NCBI RefSeq assembly: GCF_004001245.1
Contig: NZ_AP018724.1
Location: 124,001 to 188,000 of the forward strand
Length of the DNA: 64,000 bases
Reading direction: 5' to 3'
From: Sulfurivermis fontis
GTDB lineage: Bacteria > Pseudomonadota > Gammaproteobacteria > Thiohalomonadales > Thiohalomonadaceae
This document shows, piece by piece, positions 1-9,797 of this stretch. The position numbers and the translations under genes were made by a program. The notes beneath the pieces are model-generated. The model was not told the origin of the DNA. It did not search any database and worked only from the letters and a program-made list of their open reading frames with translations. Position 1 is the first letter of the stretch, and each line of letters starts with the position of its first letter.

Positions 1-112
1 CGAGCAGCGACAGGCGGCGGTACTGTGGGTGAGCCATGATCCGGCGCAGATGCAGCGCGTGGCCAGCCGCCAGATCCGCATCGTGGCCGGCAGGCTGGAG
101 GAGGCGGCATGA
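1..112 (+). CDS. ABC transporter ATP-binding protein, FetA-like (3' end only)
   Basis: This is the last 36 codons of a reading frame entering from the left edge and stopping at TGA 110-112. The visible part contains VLWVSHD, the H-loop region of an ABC ATPase, followed by a short tail. Its stop overlaps the start of the downstream permease (ATGA), so the two are translationally coupled. With a FetB/UPF0014 permease next to it, the most likely role is the nucleotide-binding subunit of a FetAB-type exporter. The Walker A, Walker B and signature motifs lie outside the window, so the family call rests on the H-loop and the neighbour. Confidence 0.75.
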   Translation, partial: EQRQAAVLWVSHDPAQMQRVASRQIRIVAGRLEEAA

Positions 113-906
113 GTGTCATCGCGCTGTCTCCCTTTGACCTCGGCCTGGCGGCACTGCTGGTGTTGCTGCTGGCCGGCTTGTCCTGGCGCCTGCAACTGGC
201 CATGGAGCGCAAGTTGCTCGTGGCTGCCCTGCGCACCACCATCCAGCTTCTGCTCATCGGTCTGGTGCTCAAGGCGCTGTTCGACAACGCGCAGTGGTGG
301 TGGGTGAGCCTGATGGCTCTCATCATGCTGGCGGTGGCGGGGCGCGAGGTGATGGCGCGGCAGCAGCGCCGCTTCAGCGGCTGGCGCGGTTACGGCGTCG
401 GCACCAGCGCCATGTTTGTATCGTCATTTACCGTCACGGTGATGGCCCTGATCGTGATCATCGGCAATGACCCCTGGTACAAACCGCAATATGCCATTCC
501 GCTGCTTGGTATGGTCTTGGGAAATACCATGAATGGCATTGCACTCGGCATGGACCGCCTCACCAACGGTGCCTGGCAGCAGCGCGCGGTGATCGAGGCA
601 CGGCTGATGCTCGGCCAGAATGCCATGGAGGCGGTGAGCGACCTGCGCCGCGAGGCGATGCGCGTCGGCATGATCCCGATGATCAATTCCATGGCCGCCG
701 CCGGCGTGGTCAGCCTGCCCGGCATGATGACCGGCCAGATCCTCGCCGGCACACCGCCGCTGGAGGCGGTGAAATACCAGATCCTGGTGATGTTCCTCAT
801 CACCGCCGGCACCGGTTTCGGCACCATGGTGGCGGTATGGCGCGGCGCGCGCGGCCTGTTCGACGAGCGTGACCGGCTGCGGCTGGAGCGGTTGTCCGGT
901 CCGTAG
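109..906 (+). CDS. fetB: FetB-like ABC transporter permease (UPF0014)
   Basis: This 265-residue integral membrane protein matches the UPF0014/FetB family, with about six to seven hydrophobic segments (roughly residues 8-27, 37-58, 64-82, 97-119, 127-147, 190-212 and 222-243). The conserved central region GNTMNGIALGMDRL (about 138-151) is typical of the family. FetAB in E. coli is an iron exporter that relieves oxidative stress, and that role is inferred here. The start overlaps the ATPase stop by four bases. The gene is the last of its transcription unit. Confidence 0.85.
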   Translation: MSVIALSPFDLGLAALLVLLLAGLSWRLQLAMERKLLVAALRTTIQLLLIGLVLKALFDNAQWWWVSLMALIMLAVAGREVMARQQRRFSGWRGYGVGTSAMFVSSFTVTVMALIVIIGNDPWYKPQYAIPLLGMVLGNTMNGIALGMDRLTNGAWQQRAVIEARLMLGQNAMEAVSDLRREAMRVGMIPMINSMAAAGVVSLPGMMTGQILAGTPPLEAVKYQILVMFLITAGTGFGTMVAVWRGARGLFDERDRLRLERLSGP

Positions 907-944
907 CCCGTGACGTGGCGTCGTTGAAGATCAAGGAGGTGTCC

Positions 945-1397
945 ATGCATTTACGTTTGACGCTGTTGCTGATGTCAGTGTGCCTGGCGCCGGCCTTTGC
1001 CGCCGGTGTCTACAAGTGGGTAGATGAGCAGGGCCAGGTGCACTTCGGTGAACGACCGCCGGCACGGGCACAGGCGCAGGAACTGCAGCTGAAGGTGCTG
1101 CCAGCGGCGCCTGCCGCGACCCCGACCGAGGCGGAACGGCGCGACAACGAACAGCGCCTGCTGCGGGCCTTCGAAGAGGAGCGCGAGCTGAAGAAGGCGC
1201 AGGAGGAGCAGAGCCGGAAAGAGCAGGCGCAGCGCGAACGCAACTGTATCCTGGCGCGCGACCGCCTGCGCCGTTATCGCAGCGCCGGCAGCCTGTACAA
1301 CCTGGATCAGCAGGGTAACCGCGTCACCCTCGGCGAGAATGAGCGCGCGGCGGCGGAGCAGCGCGCCGAGCAGGATGTGGCGCGCTGGTGCGACTGA
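945..1397 (+). CDS. DUF4124 domain periplasmic protein
   Basis: The protein opens with a signal peptide (MHLRLTLLLMSVCLAPAFA, cleavage after AFA). GVYKWVDEQGQVHFGERPP follows, the hallmark of DUF4124. The rest is charged and Glu/Arg/Gln-rich, probably a coiled coil. ATG 945 was chosen over an in-frame GTG at 915 because a perfect Shine-Dalgarno (AAGGAGGT, 933-940) sits just before it and the signal peptide begins there. DUF4124 proteins are periplasmic and of unknown function. No operon partner is evident. Confidence 0.8.
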   Translation: MHLRLTLLLMSVCLAPAFAAGVYKWVDEQGQVHFGERPPARAQAQELQLKVLPAAPAATPTEAERRDNEQRLLRAFEEERELKKAQEEQSRKEQAQRERNCILARDRLRRYRSAGSLYNLDQQGNRVTLGENERAAAEQRAEQDVARWCD

Positions 1398-1447
1398 GCC
1401 CCGAGTGGTTACGCCGCGCAGCACCCAGCCCGAAGTCAGGCGGGGCA

Positions 1448-1464
1448 GGCTGAAGCCCGCCCTG
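1448..1464. repeat. Short REP-like palindromic sequence, copy 1
   Basis: The string GGCTGAAGCCCGCCCTG occurs here and again at 43524-43540. It contains the complementary pair GGCT/AGCC. It sits between the DUF4124 gene and the convergent speE gene and may act as a bidirectional transcription stop. Only two copies are seen, so the REP assignment is tentative. Confidence 0.4.
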
Positions 1465-1467
1465 TGA

Positions 1468-2331
1468 TCAGCCGGCGATTTTTGCGAATGCCTCTTTCAT
1501 GAACGGCGGCAGGGCCAGCGCGCCCTGGTGCACCTCGGCGCTGTAGTAGCGGGTGGGGAAGGGTTTGGCCACGGCGTCGGCAATGCGGAATCCCTTGAAG
1601 GCGTGTTTGGCGGCCATGGTGCAGGTCCACCAGCCGGAGGGGTACACCGGCTGCGGGAAGTGCAGGGTCTGCACGTCGGCATAGCCGGCGCCGCGCATGG
1701 CCTTGTGCATGTCGGTGAGGATCTGCATGTTGAGCAGGGGCGACTCGCTCTGTTGCACGATGATGCCATCGTCCCCCAGCGCGCGGTGGCAATCGCGGAA
1801 GAACGGCTCGGAGAACAGGCCGATGGCCGGGCCCACCGGGTCGGTGCTGTCGACGATGATCACGTCATAGCTGCCGGGCGTCGCCTCCTGCACCCACTGG
1901 ATGCCGTCGGCGAAGTGCAGTTCGGCGCGCGGGTCGTTGTTGGATTCGCACAGTTCGGGGAAGAACCTTTCCGCGGCGCGGGTGACGCCGGCATCGATAT
2001 CCACCTGCTGCACCTGCGCCACCTCCGGATGGCGCAGCACCTCGCGCAGGGTGCCGCAATCGCCGCCGCCGATGATCAGTACGCGCTTCGGATTCGGATG
2101 GGTGAACAGCACCGGGTGGGCCAGCATCTCGTGGTAGAGATAGTTGTCGCGTGCGGTGAGCATGATGTAGCCGTCGATCACCATCAGGTTGCCGAAACCT
2201 TCGGTGCCGTAGACCTCGATCTTCTGGAACGGCGTCTGTTCCTCGTGCAGCTTGCCGGTGATCTTGAGGGAAAAGGTGGAACCGTCGGCGGTGGGGTTTT
2301 CGGTGAACCAGAGAGTATCATCCAGGGCCAT
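1468..2331 (-). CDS. speE: Polyamine aminopropyltransferase (spermidine synthase)
   Basis: The 287-residue protein transfers an aminopropyl group from decarboxylated S-adenosylmethionine to putrescine. Length and architecture match bacterial SpeE (E. coli about 288). The nucleotide-binding loop IIGGGDCGTLREV is near residue 86, where E. coli has GGGDGG. The catalytic region IIVDSTDPVGPA is near residue 160, and FADGIQWV lies between them. It is divergent from speA across about 80 bp, so the two polyamine genes probably share a control region. Confidence 0.95.
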   Translation of the reverse strand: MALDDTLWFTENPTADGSTFSLKITGKLHEEQTPFQKIEVYGTEGFGNLMVIDGYIMLTARDNYLYHEMLAHPVLFTHPNPKRVLIIGGGDCGTLREVLRHPEVAQVQQVDIDAGVTRAAERFFPELCESNNDPRAELHFADGIQWVQEATPGSYDVIIVDSTDPVGPAIGLFSEPFFRDCHRALGDDGIIVQQSESPLLNMQILTDMHKAMRGAGYADVQTLHFPQPVYPSGWWTCTMAAKHAFKGFRIADAVAKPFPTRYYSAEVHQGALALPPFMKEAFAKIAG

Positions 2332-2412
2332 GGCTGCTCCGCGCTATTCAGTATGTGAGTATTCGCCTATATTGTCTCCCGGTAGTCATTCATCTTCAAC
2401 TTCGGCGGCGAC

Positions 2413-4314
2413 ATGGGCGATTGGGATCAGGACAAGGCGCGCGAAACCTATGGTATACCGCACTGGAGCGGCGGCTACTTCGATGTCAATGCCGCGGGCC
2501 ATCTCGTCGCGCGACCGGATCGCAACCAGGCCAGTCCCGGTATCGACTGCTTCGCCCTGGTCGATGACCTGCGCCAGGCCGGGCTCACCCTGCCGGTGCT
2601 GGTGCGTTTTACCGACATTCTGCGTGATCGTGTCGATGTGCTGTGCCAGTCATTCCAGCGCGCCATGGTGGAAGATGATTACCGTGGCGGTTACACCGCC
2701 GTGTATCCCATCAAGGTCAACCAGCAGCGCAGCGTGGTGGAGGAAATCCTCCGTCATGGTGGCCGCCGCGTCGGCCTGGAGGCGGGTTCCAAGCCGGAGC
2801 TGATGGCGGTGCTGGCCCTGTCCGATGCCGAGGGCGGCACTGTGGTGTGCAACGGCTACAAGGATCGCGAGTACATCCGTCTGGCCCTTATCGGCCTGCG
2901 CCTCGGTCTGCGCATTTTCATCGTGGTGGAAAAGCTCTCCGAGCTGGAGCTGGTGATCGAGGAATCGCAGGCCCTCGGTATCGCGCCCCTGCTCGGTGTA
3001 CGGGTGCGCCTCGCCTCCATCGGCGCCGGCAAGTGGCAGAACACCGGTGGCGAAAAGGCCAAGTTCGGCCTGTCGGCGGCGCAGATCCTGCGTGTGGTGC
3101 AGCGCCTGCAGGAGGTGGACATGCTCGGCGCCCTGCAGATGATCCACTTCCACATGGGCTCGCAGGTGGCCAATATCCGCGACATCCAGCGCAGCATGCG
3201 CGAGTGCGCGCGCCACTATGCCGAGCTGCGCGCCATGGATGTGGATATCCGTTATGTCGACGTGGGCGGTGGCCTGGGCATCGATTACGAAGGCAGCCGC
3301 TCGCGCAGCGATTGCTCCATGAACTACGGCGTGCAGGAATATGCCAACGACGTGGTGCATGCGCTGTGGGAGATATGCGAGGAACAAAACCTGCCGCATC
3401 CGCACATCATCACCGAGTCGGGCCGCGCCATGACGGCGCATCACGCCGCCTTGTTCACCCAGGTCATCGATCAGGAGCAGGCACCGGCGCCGCGCGAGGT
3501 CATGCCGGCGGCGCCGGATGAGCCGGTGATCATCGCCAACCTTTGGCAGGGGCTGTGCAATGTGCGCGACGGCGGCAGTGCCCGCTCGCTGGTCGAGGCG
3601 TACCACGACGCCGTGTACTGGCTGGCCGAGGCGCAAGGCATGTATCAGCACGGCGTCATCACCCTGGAGCAGCGGGCGCGCGTGGAGGAACTGTACTTCG
3701 CCATCTGCCAGCAGGTGCGCAGCCGCCTGCAACCGGGAGTGCGCGCGCACCGCGAGGTGCTGGACGAGCTGAACGAAAAACTGGCCGACAAGTATTTCTG
3801 CAATTTTTCCCTGTTCCAGTCCCTGCCCGATGCCTGGGGTATCGATCAGGTGTTCCCGGTGCTGCCGTTGCACCGCCTGAACGAGCGCCCGCCGCGCCGC
3901 GCCGTATTGCAGGATATCACCTGCGACTCGGACGGTCGCATCGATCACTACATCGATCACGACAGTCTGGAAACCACCCTGCCGGTGCATGGCCTGCGTC
4001 CGGGCGAGTCCTATGTGATGGGTATGTTCCTGCTTGGCGCCTATCAGGAAATCCTCGGCGACCTGCACAACCTGTTCGGTGACACCGATTCGGTGAATGT
4101 GGAGCTGCTGCCCGATGGCAGCTACCGTCTCACCGCCGCGCAGCTGGGCGATACCGTGGATCGGGTGCTGCGCTACGTGAATTACGATACCGCGCTGTTG
4201 CAGGCGGCCTATCAGGCCAAGCTGGCGGCAGCCGATCTGAGCGCGGACGAACGGGCACGCTTTGCCGATGCGCTGGATGCCGGCCTGGCCGGCTACACCT
4301 ACCTGGAAGAGTGA
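2413..4314 (+). CDS. speA: Biosynthetic arginine decarboxylase
   Basis: This 633-residue PLP enzyme converts arginine to agmatine, the first step of putrescine synthesis from arginine. PLP lysine K101 lies in YPIKVNQQRS, and the glycine-rich phosphate-binding stretch DVGGGLGIDY follows the first barrel. The C-terminal domain carries LQDITCDSDGRID, with the cysteine that completes the dimeric active site. Length agrees with SpeA (about 630-660). With divergent speE it gives a route to spermidine; agmatine-processing genes are not in the window. Confidence 0.95.
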   Translation: MGDWDQDKARETYGIPHWSGGYFDVNAAGHLVARPDRNQASPGIDCFALVDDLRQAGLTLPVLVRFTDILRDRVDVLCQSFQRAMVEDDYRGGYTAVYPIKVNQQRSVVEEILRHGGRRVGLEAGSKPELMAVLALSDAEGGTVVCNGYKDREYIRLALIGLRLGLRIFIVVEKLSELELVIEESQALGIAPLLGVRVRLASIGAGKWQNTGGEKAKFGLSAAQILRVVQRLQEVDMLGALQMIHFHMGSQVANIRDIQRSMRECARHYAELRAMDVDIRYVDVGGGLGIDYEGSRSRSDCSMNYGVQEYANDVVHALWEICEEQNLPHPHIITESGRAMTAHHAALFTQVIDQEQAPAPREVMPAAPDEPVIIANLWQGLCNVRDGGSARSLVEAYHDAVYWLAEAQGMYQHGVITLEQRARVEELYFAICQQVRSRLQPGVRAHREVLDELNEKLADKYFCNFSLFQSLPDAWGIDQVFPVLPLHRLNERPPRRAVLQDITCDSDGRIDHYIDHDSLETTLPVHGLRPGESYVMGMFLLGAYQEILGDLHNLFGDTDSVNVELLPDGSYRLTAAQLGDTVDRVLRYVNYDTALLQAAYQAKLAAADLSADERARFADALDAGLAGYTYLEE

Positions 4315-4823
4315 GCATGGCCGAAGCCGTACGCAAATTCATGGCCGGCGACGCGGTCGCTTATGTGGATACCTACCGGCGCCTGATCATGAACACGCCG
4401 GGCGACATCTCCGCCGCCAAGGAGCGGCTGGAGGCGCGCATGCGCGAGATGAATCTGGTGCCATCACGCCTGTATGCCGAATTGCGCGCCCATGAGCATG
4501 CCCTCAATTTCGTGTTGAAGAAGCAGGAGCCGGGCATGGTGGTGCTGGGCGAGGCGCGCGACGACAGCGAGAGTGCCGCCGGGGTGGCTGCCCACGATGA
4601 GGAAAAACGCCGCCTGGAGGATGAGGTATCCGAACTGCGGCGCAACCTGAAGCGCGCCGCCCAGCAGCAGCATGAGCTGGAGGCCGAGCTGATCGTGCAG
4701 AGCCAGGAGGTGGCGCGGCTGAAGAACAAACTGGCGCAGACCTACAACTCCGTGGCCGTGGGCGGCGTTGCGGTGGTGGTGGTGCTGGCGGTGTTGTTCG
4801 GCATCATCGCCTTCCGCGGCTGA
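4311..4823 (+). CDS. Tail-anchored coiled-coil protein of unknown function
   Basis: The 170-residue protein starts at GTG 4311, overlapping the speA stop, or at ATG 4317 two codons later; both are plausible. Residues about 1-70 form a soluble N-terminal domain. Residues about 95-145 are strongly heptad-like and charged (EEKRRLEDEVSELRRNLKR), predicting a coiled coil. A single transmembrane helix (VAVGGVAVVVVLAVLFGIIAF) ends the protein, so it looks tail-anchored. Coupling to speA suggests cotranscription, but no function is recognised. Confidence 0.6.
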   Translation: MSMAEAVRKFMAGDAVAYVDTYRRLIMNTPGDISAAKERLEARMREMNLVPSRLYAELRAHEHALNFVLKKQEPGMVVLGEARDDSESAAGVAAHDEEKRRLEDEVSELRRNLKRAAQQQHELEAELIVQSQEVARLKNKLAQTYNSVAVGGVAVVVVLAVLFGIIAFRG

Positions 4824-4847
4824 TGGTGCCCCAGTGAAGAGTGAAAA

Positions 4848-4952
4848 GCCTGCAACGCAGAGGCGCAAAGGACGCCAAGGCCGCAAAGAGTTTCAACGGC
4901 GGCGCGGCTCTGCCCGTACGCCGCCGCGCGGCGGAGCGGTTCCTGCGAACAC
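4848..4952 (+). repeat. Dispersed GCAAAGG-type intergenic repeat, copy 1
   Basis: The stretch begins with reiterated CGCAAAG/CGCCAAGG units (4850-4890) and ends with GCGGTTCCTGC near 4934. The same order of motifs, in opposite orientation, is found at about 56862-56928. It fills the gap between the coiled-coil gene and the convergent chemoreceptor gene. It also contains a GC-rich inverted repeat (CCGCCGCGCGGCGG). Function is unknown. Confidence 0.5.
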
Positions 4953-4992
4953 CAGTGAAACGTTGCATCCGGACGTTTGATGGCTTTTTCCG

Positions 4993-7014
4993 TCATACCC
5001 GGAACACGGCCACCATACCGTTCAGCTCCTCCGCCAGACGGGCCAGTTCGGTGCTGGAGGAGGCCGTCTGGGTGGAGGCGGCGGCGTTCTGATCCGACAC
5101 CTGGGCGATTTGCGTCACGTTGCGGTTGATCTCCTCGGCCACGGTGGCCTGCTCCTCGGCGGCGGCGGCGATCTGCGCGCTCATGTCGGCGATGGTGGCC
5201 ACCGAGCGGGTGATGGAGTCCAGCGCCTCGCCAGCACGGGCCGCCATGGCCACGCCTTCCTCGGTCTTGCTCTCGCTGGCCACCATGGCCTGCACGGCCT
5301 GGCGTGCACCCGATTGCAGGCGTTCGATCATTGCCTGGATCTCCTGCGTCGATTGCTGGGTACGTCCCGCCAGGGTGCGCACCTCATCGGCCACCACGGC
5401 AAAGCCGCGGCCCTGCTCGCCGGCGCGCGCGGCCTCGATGGCGGCGTTGAGGGCGAGCAGGTTGGTCTGTTCGGCGATGGTGCGGATTACGTCCAGCACC
5501 TTGCCGATCTCCTCACTGTCCTCGCCCAGCTTGCGCACGACACCGGCAGCGCTGCGGATTTCCTCGGCCAGGGCATTGATGGTTTTCACCGTATCGCGCA
5601 CCACGCCGTGGCCGGTGTGCGATTCCTGCTGGGCGTTGCGTGTCGCATCGGAGGTGGAGGCGGCGCTGCGCGCCACCTCCTGCACGGTGGCGCTCATCTG
5701 GTTCACTGCCGTGGCCACCTGATCGGTCTGCGCCAGTTGTTCGTTGATGCCCTGGTTGGTCTGCTCGCTGACCGCCGACAGCTCTTCCGCCGCCGTGGCC
5801 ACCTGGTGGGTGGAGCGCAATACGTTGCCCACCAGTTCGCGGAAGCGGCTGGCCATGGCATTCACCTGATCGGCGATGTGGCGGATTTCATCGCGCGTCT
5901 GCAGGGTCAGGTTCACGGTAAGGTCGCCGTCGGCCATGCGGTGGATGGCGTCCTTGAGATCGGCGATGGAACGCAGCACGGCCATATAGAAGGCCGAGAA
6001 GATGTATACCATCGCCAACAGCACGCTCAGCATCACGGCCAGGGTCACGGCCTTGATGTTGTTGTAGTCGGCGATGCGCTGGGTCAGCAGCCCATCCAGG
6101 GTGGGCACGATGAGATCGAACAGGCCGAAGACGGCGTCGATGGCGCGGGTGCTCTGATCGAAGATCTCGGCGGCGCTGACGCTGACTTGATCCTGCTCCA
6201 GCATGCCGTTGATGAGGGTGGTATAGCTGGCGACGGTGCTCGCTGCCTGTGCGCCCGCCTGTTGCAGCCTGCCGGCCAGGGCCGGGTTTTCGCGCATGGC
6301 CGTGGTCAGGTTGTAGTTCAGAGCCTTTTCCGCCTCGCGGATGCGATCGATGCGGATCGCCAGCTGCGCCCAGCTCTGCGGTGTGAAGGCGTGCCGCGCC
6401 GCGACGCCGGAACCGATGGCGCGCGACTGCCCCATGCCCTCGGTGAGCGCCGGCAGGCGCGCCACCATCAGGTCCATCAGGTAGTAGCTGTCCAGTTCCG
6501 GGTCGAGGATCAGGTTGGAGGTGTCGGCGAGGTAGGTGATGAAGTCACGCAGGCCCTCGATGAGGGCGGTGTGGCGCTCGAAGCTCTGCGGCGGGGTGTA
6601 GGTGGTGACTTCGCCTTTCAGCGTATTCCATTGCCGCTCCAGCGTGGCGAGCTTGTCGCCGCTCTTGAGGGCGCTGCCCAGACGTTGATCGACGCTGCGC
6701 AGGGTGGCGAAATGGGCGTCGATGGCGGCCTGACGCTGTGCCATGCGCTCACGGAAGCTGGCGTCGCCGTTGAGGAAGGCGGCGCTCATGCCGCGGTGCT
6801 GCTGGATGTCCTGGATCGGCTTGCGCAGCTGGGCGATGTACTCGACGCCGAGCCGCTCCTGTTCCATGAAGCGGATGCGCTGGTTGACCTCGTTGACGAG
6901 GAAATAGCCCATCACCACCAGGGGCGCCAGGAAGATCACACCGATGAACAGGAACTTGTGCGGATAGCGCAAACGGTTGAGCAGCCCGATGCCGGGCCTG
7001 AAGACTATGTCCAT
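4993..7014 (-). CDS. Methyl-accepting chemotaxis protein
   Basis: This 673-residue transducer has a first membrane helix at about 21-42 ([20 protein letters not shown]), a periplasmic helical sensor of about 290 residues and a second helix near 325-350. A HAMP domain follows, then a long signalling domain with the hairpin-tip sequence [20 protein letters not shown]. There is no C-terminal CheR-tethering pentapeptide. The ligand cannot be read from the sequence. It is a lone gene. An FNR/ANR-like box lies about 130 bp upstream of its start, which may mean oxygen-responsive control. Confidence 0.93.
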   Translation of the reverse strand: MDIVFRPGIGLLNRLRYPHKFLFIGVIFLAPLVVMGYFLVNEVNQRIRFMEQERLGVEYIAQLRKPIQDIQQHRGMSAAFLNGDASFRERMAQRQAAIDAHFATLRSVDQRLGSALKSGDKLATLERQWNTLKGEVTTYTPPQSFERHTALIEGLRDFITYLADTSNLILDPELDSYYLMDLMVARLPALTEGMGQSRAIGSGVAARHAFTPQSWAQLAIRIDRIREAEKALNYNLTTAMRENPALAGRLQQAGAQAASTVASYTTLINGMLEQDQVSVSAAEIFDQSTRAIDAVFGLFDLIVPTLDGLLTQRIADYNNIKAVTLAVMLSVLLAMVYIFSAFYMAVLRSIADLKDAIHRMADGDLTVNLTLQTRDEIRHIADQVNAMASRFRELVGNVLRSTHQVATAAEELSAVSEQTNQGINEQLAQTDQVATAVNQMSATVQEVARSAASTSDATRNAQQESHTGHGVVRDTVKTINALAEEIRSAAGVVRKLGEDSEEIGKVLDVIRTIAEQTNLLALNAAIEAARAGEQGRGFAVVADEVRTLAGRTQQSTQEIQAMIERLQSGARQAVQAMVASESKTEEGVAMAARAGEALDSITRSVATIADMSAQIAAAAEEQATVAEEINRNVTQIAQVSDQNAAASTQTASSSTELARLAEELNGMVAVFRV

Positions 7015-7145
7015 ATTCCCCCCTTTCCTTGCAAAGCGCCAACGGCGCCAGGTCGTGTTACCCGCGTGTGGTACGTCTATTGTTGGACGGCCGGGTAAGC
7101 GAATTCTTTATAACGCTAATGGGGTATAGGGGCAAGGGGACAAAA

Positions 7146-7159
7146 TTGATAAATGTCAA
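7146..7159 (-). promoter_or_regulatory. Candidate FNR/ANR box upstream of the chemoreceptor gene
   Basis: TTGATAAATGTCAA matches the FNR/ANR consensus TTGAT-N4-ATCAA with one mismatch; TTGAT-N4-GTCAA is a used ANR variant. It is centred about 139 bp upstream of the chemoreceptor ATG. A TATAAA-like -10 lies on the minus strand at about 7107-7112. Regulation is inferred, not shown. Confidence 0.4.
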
Positions 7160-7203
7160 TAAATCATGGGGTTAGGGAAGGTTGTGGCGGGATTTGCACC
7201 ATC

Positions 7204-7246
7204 GGGGTGCTGGGAGGCGGCTCCGGCCACCGGTCCCATGCACCCC
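7204..7246 (-). terminator. Hairpin downstream of the SPOR gene
   Basis: GGGGTGC (7204-7210) and GCACCCC (7240-7246) form a 7-bp stem just past the stop of the minus-strand SPOR gene. The loop is long and no clear T-run follows, so this is at best a weak or Rho-assisted stop. Confidence 0.3.
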
Positions 7247-7262
7247 ATTCGGGCAGGGTGTG

Positions 7263-7877
7263 TCAGCTCTTTTCCCGCAGCAGCATGAAGGGGATATCGT
7301 TCTGCCGCAGGGTGTTGCGCACCTGATCCAGGCGGGCGAGATCCTTGATCGGACCGATGCGCACGCGGTGCAGGGTGTTGTTGTCGATGGTGATGACCTG
7401 GATGGAGGAGACGATGCCGAGCAGGGCCAGCTCCGCCTTGCGCGCGTCGGCGTCCTTCATTGTGCGGAACGCGCCCACCTGGACCACATAGCTACCGGGA
7501 GCTACCGGCGTGGGCGGCAGGCCACGCGCCGTGGGCTCGTTGTCGGGCACCGGCACTTCCATCTCCGGCAGCAGGGTGTAGAAGTCGTAGGCCAGTTTGC
7601 GTTCGTCCTTGGCCTGGCTATCCGGTGCCTTGGGTGGTGTCTCCTTCATCACGCTGCGTGCATCTTTCTGCTCGGCCTTGGCCGGGGCCGGTTTCTCCAC
7701 CGCCGTCCGGGCCGGTGCCGGCTTGGGCAGAGGCAGCTTGTCCAGCCAGATCAGGAAGGCCACCAGCAGGCCGACGGCGAGGCCGGCCAGCAGCCACAGC
7801 CAGCCGGGGGCGCCGCCGCCCTTCCTGGCCGGGGAGCGTTTGGCCTGGGGACGCTTCTTGTAATCGCGGGTAGCCAT
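7263..7877 (-). CDS. SPOR domain membrane protein (FtsN-like)
   Basis: The 204-residue protein has a basic cytoplasmic N-terminus and one transmembrane helix at about 25-45 (WLWLLAGLAVGLLVAFLIWL). A Pro/Ala/Lys-rich linker leads to a C-terminal SPOR domain (about 126-200, starting YVVQVGAFRTMKDADARKAEL). SPOR domains bind denuded septal peptidoglycan, so a role in cell division or wall remodelling is likely. It lies 3 bp downstream of argS and is almost certainly cotranscribed, as in many gammaproteobacteria. Confidence 0.88.
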   Translation of the reverse strand: MATRDYKKRPQAKRSPARKGGGAPGWLWLLAGLAVGLLVAFLIWLDKLPLPKPAPARTAVEKPAPAKAEQKDARSVMKETPPKAPDSQAKDERKLAYDFYTLLPEMEVPVPDNEPTARGLPPTPVAPGSYVVQVGAFRTMKDADARKAELALLGIVSSIQVITIDNNTLHRVRIGPIKDLARLDQVRNTLRQNDIPFMLLREKS

Positions 7878-7880
7878 GAA

Positions 7881-9641
7881 TCACATGGTTTCCGGCGCGG
7901 ACACGCCGAGCAGCGACAGGCCGTTGTGCAGCACTTGGCGCACGGCACTGATCAGGGCCAGGCGCGCATCGCGCAGACCGCTGTCGTCGACCAGGAACTG
8001 GTGGGCGTTGTAGTAGGTATGGAAGCCGTTGGCCAGTTCGCGCAGGTAATGGGCCAGTTGGTGCGGTTCGTGGGCCAGCGCCGCCGATTCCACCACTTCG
8101 GGATAACGGGTCAGCGCCTGGATCAGTTCCTGCTCGTGGGATTCGGTGAGCAGGTGCAGGTGCTTGAGTCCCGCCGCCTGGTCGTAGGACAGGCCCTTCT
8201 CGGAGAGCTGGCGCATCACGGAGCAGACGCGGGCGTGGGCATACTGGATGTAGTACACCGGATTGTCGGCACTCTGCGACTTGGCGAGATCCAGATCGAA
8301 GTCCATGTGCTGCTCGCACTTGCGCAGCACATAGAAGAAGCGCGCCGCGTCGTTGCCCACCTCGTCGCGCAGTTCGCGCAGGGTGACGAAGGAGCCGGAG
8401 CGGGTGGACATCTGCACGCGTTCGCCGCCGCGGTAGAGGATGGCGAACTGTACCAAGAGCACGTCCAGCTTCGACGGGTCATCGCCCATCGCCTGCAGCG
8501 CGGCCTTCACCCGCGGCACGTAGCCGTGATGGTCCGCGCCCCACACGTCGATGATACGCTCGAAGCCGCGTTCGAGCTTTTCCATGTGGTAGGCGATGTC
8601 GGAGGCGAAGTAGGTCTTCACGCCGTTGTCGCGCACCACCACGCGGTCCTTTTCGTCGCCGAAGGCGGTGGAGCGGAACCACAGCGCGCCGTCCTTTTCG
8701 TAGACATGCCCGGCCGCTTGCAGGCGGCGGATCGCCTCGTCCACCTTGCCGCTCTCCACCAGCTTGCGCTCGGAATACCACTCCTCGTAGGCGACGCCGA
8801 ACTCCTCCAGGTCCTGTTTGATGTCGGCCAGGATCACGTTGAGGCCGAGGTCGAACACCGTGCGGTAATTCGCCGCGCCGAGCAGCTGCTTGGCGCGGGC
8901 GATGAGCTCGTCGATATGCACCTCCTTGTCGCCGCCGGCGGGCTCGTCGGGGGAGATGTCCTGAAACACGGCACTGGCGGGATGGCGGAAGGCATCGCCG
9001 TGCTCGCGGTGCAGGGTGGCGGCGATGTCCCACACGTAGTCGCCCTTGTAGCCGTTGACCGGGAACGGAATCTCCTCGCCGCACAGGTCGAGGTAGCGCA
9101 GCCACACCGAGGTGCCGAGGATGTCCATCTGGCGCCCGGCATCGTTGACGTAGTACTCGCGGTGCACGTTGAAGCCGACGGCGGCGAGCAGGTCGGCGAC
9201 GGTGGCGCCGTAGGCGGCACCACGACCGTGGCCCACGTGCAGCGGCCCGGTGGGATTGGCGGAGACGAATTCCACCTGCACGCGCTTGCCGTTGCCCAGG
9301 GTCGAGCGGCCGAAGGCCTCGCCGCGCTCCAGCACCTCGCCCACCACGGCGGTGAAGGCGTCGCTGCTCATGAAAAAGTTGATGAAGCCGGGACCGGCGA
9401 TCTCCACCTTGCTCACCTTCGTGGAGGCCGGCAGCGCGCCAGTGATCAGCTCCGCCAGTTCGCGCGGCTTGCGTCGCGCTATCTTGGCCAGCGGCATCGC
9501 CACGTTGCAGGCGAAGTCGCCGTGGCTCTTGTCACGGGTGTGCTCGATGACGATGGAGTCGGGCAGCGCACAGTCCAGCACGCCGTTGGTGCGCAGGGCG
9601 TCGAGGGCGGCGGTGATGAGCTGTTGCAGGTGGTGTTTCAT
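7881..9641 (-). CDS. argS: Arginyl-tRNA synthetase
   Basis: The 586-residue class I synthetase charges tRNA-Arg. The HIGH motif is present as HVGHG near residue 137 ([17 protein letters not shown]), and the KMSKS loop is replaced by MSTRSG ([13 protein letters not shown]), as is usual for ArgRS. The N-terminal additive domain (about 1-110) and the C-terminal DALR anticodon-binding domain ending at [10 protein letters not shown] are complete. It heads a two-gene unit with the SPOR gene. Confidence 0.97.
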   Translation of the reverse strand: MKHHLQQLITAALDALRTNGVLDCALPDSIVIEHTRDKSHGDFACNVAMPLAKIARRKPRELAELITGALPASTKVSKVEIAGPGFINFFMSSDAFTAVVGEVLERGEAFGRSTLGNGKRVQVEFVSANPTGPLHVGHGRGAAYGATVADLLAAVGFNVHREYYVNDAGRQMDILGTSVWLRYLDLCGEEIPFPVNGYKGDYVWDIAATLHREHGDAFRHPASAVFQDISPDEPAGGDKEVHIDELIARAKQLLGAANYRTVFDLGLNVILADIKQDLEEFGVAYEEWYSERKLVESGKVDEAIRRLQAAGHVYEKDGALWFRSTAFGDEKDRVVVRDNGVKTYFASDIAYHMEKLERGFERIIDVWGADHHGYVPRVKAALQAMGDDPSKLDVLLVQFAILYRGGERVQMSTRSGSFVTLRELRDEVGNDAARFFYVLRKCEQHMDFDLDLAKSQSADNPVYYIQYAHARVCSVMRQLSEKGLSYDQAAGLKHLHLLTESHEQELIQALTRYPEVVESAALAHEPHQLAHYLRELANGFHTYYNAHQFLVDDSGLRDARLALISAVRQVLHNGLSLLGVSAPETM

Positions 9642-9762
9642 GGAATCAGATACAGGGGTAAAGGGGCAAGGAGAAAAGGGAACACTGGGAATGGCGGGGA
9701 AGTATACCGATTTGGCTCGTGTCTTGTCCCTTTCCCGTTGTCGCGCCCGTCAGCCATGGTGG

Positions 9763-9789
9763 TTGACGTTTAACGCTAGACGTTATACG
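9763..9789 (+). promoter_or_regulatory. Promoter/operator of the higBA module
   Basis: TTGACG (9763-9768) resembles a -35 box and TATACG (9784-9789) a -10 box, with a short 15-bp spacer. The perfect inverted repeat TAACG-N5-CGTTA (9771-9785) lies between and over them, where an antitoxin such as HigA would bind to autorepress. The ATG of the toxin is 9 bp beyond the -10 box, so the mRNA would be nearly leaderless. Position and symmetry are seen; binding is inferred. Confidence 0.5.
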
Positions 9790-9797
9790 CTTGGCGC

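Noticed and set aside
5110-7098. Very long open frame opposite the chemoreceptor gene
   Set aside because: It is antisense to a clear chemoreceptor; the sequence is His/Arg/Gly-rich, as expected of a high-GC shadow frame.
7182-9773. 863-codon frame opposite SPOR and argS
   Set aside because: It covers two well-recognised genes on the other strand and has no family features.
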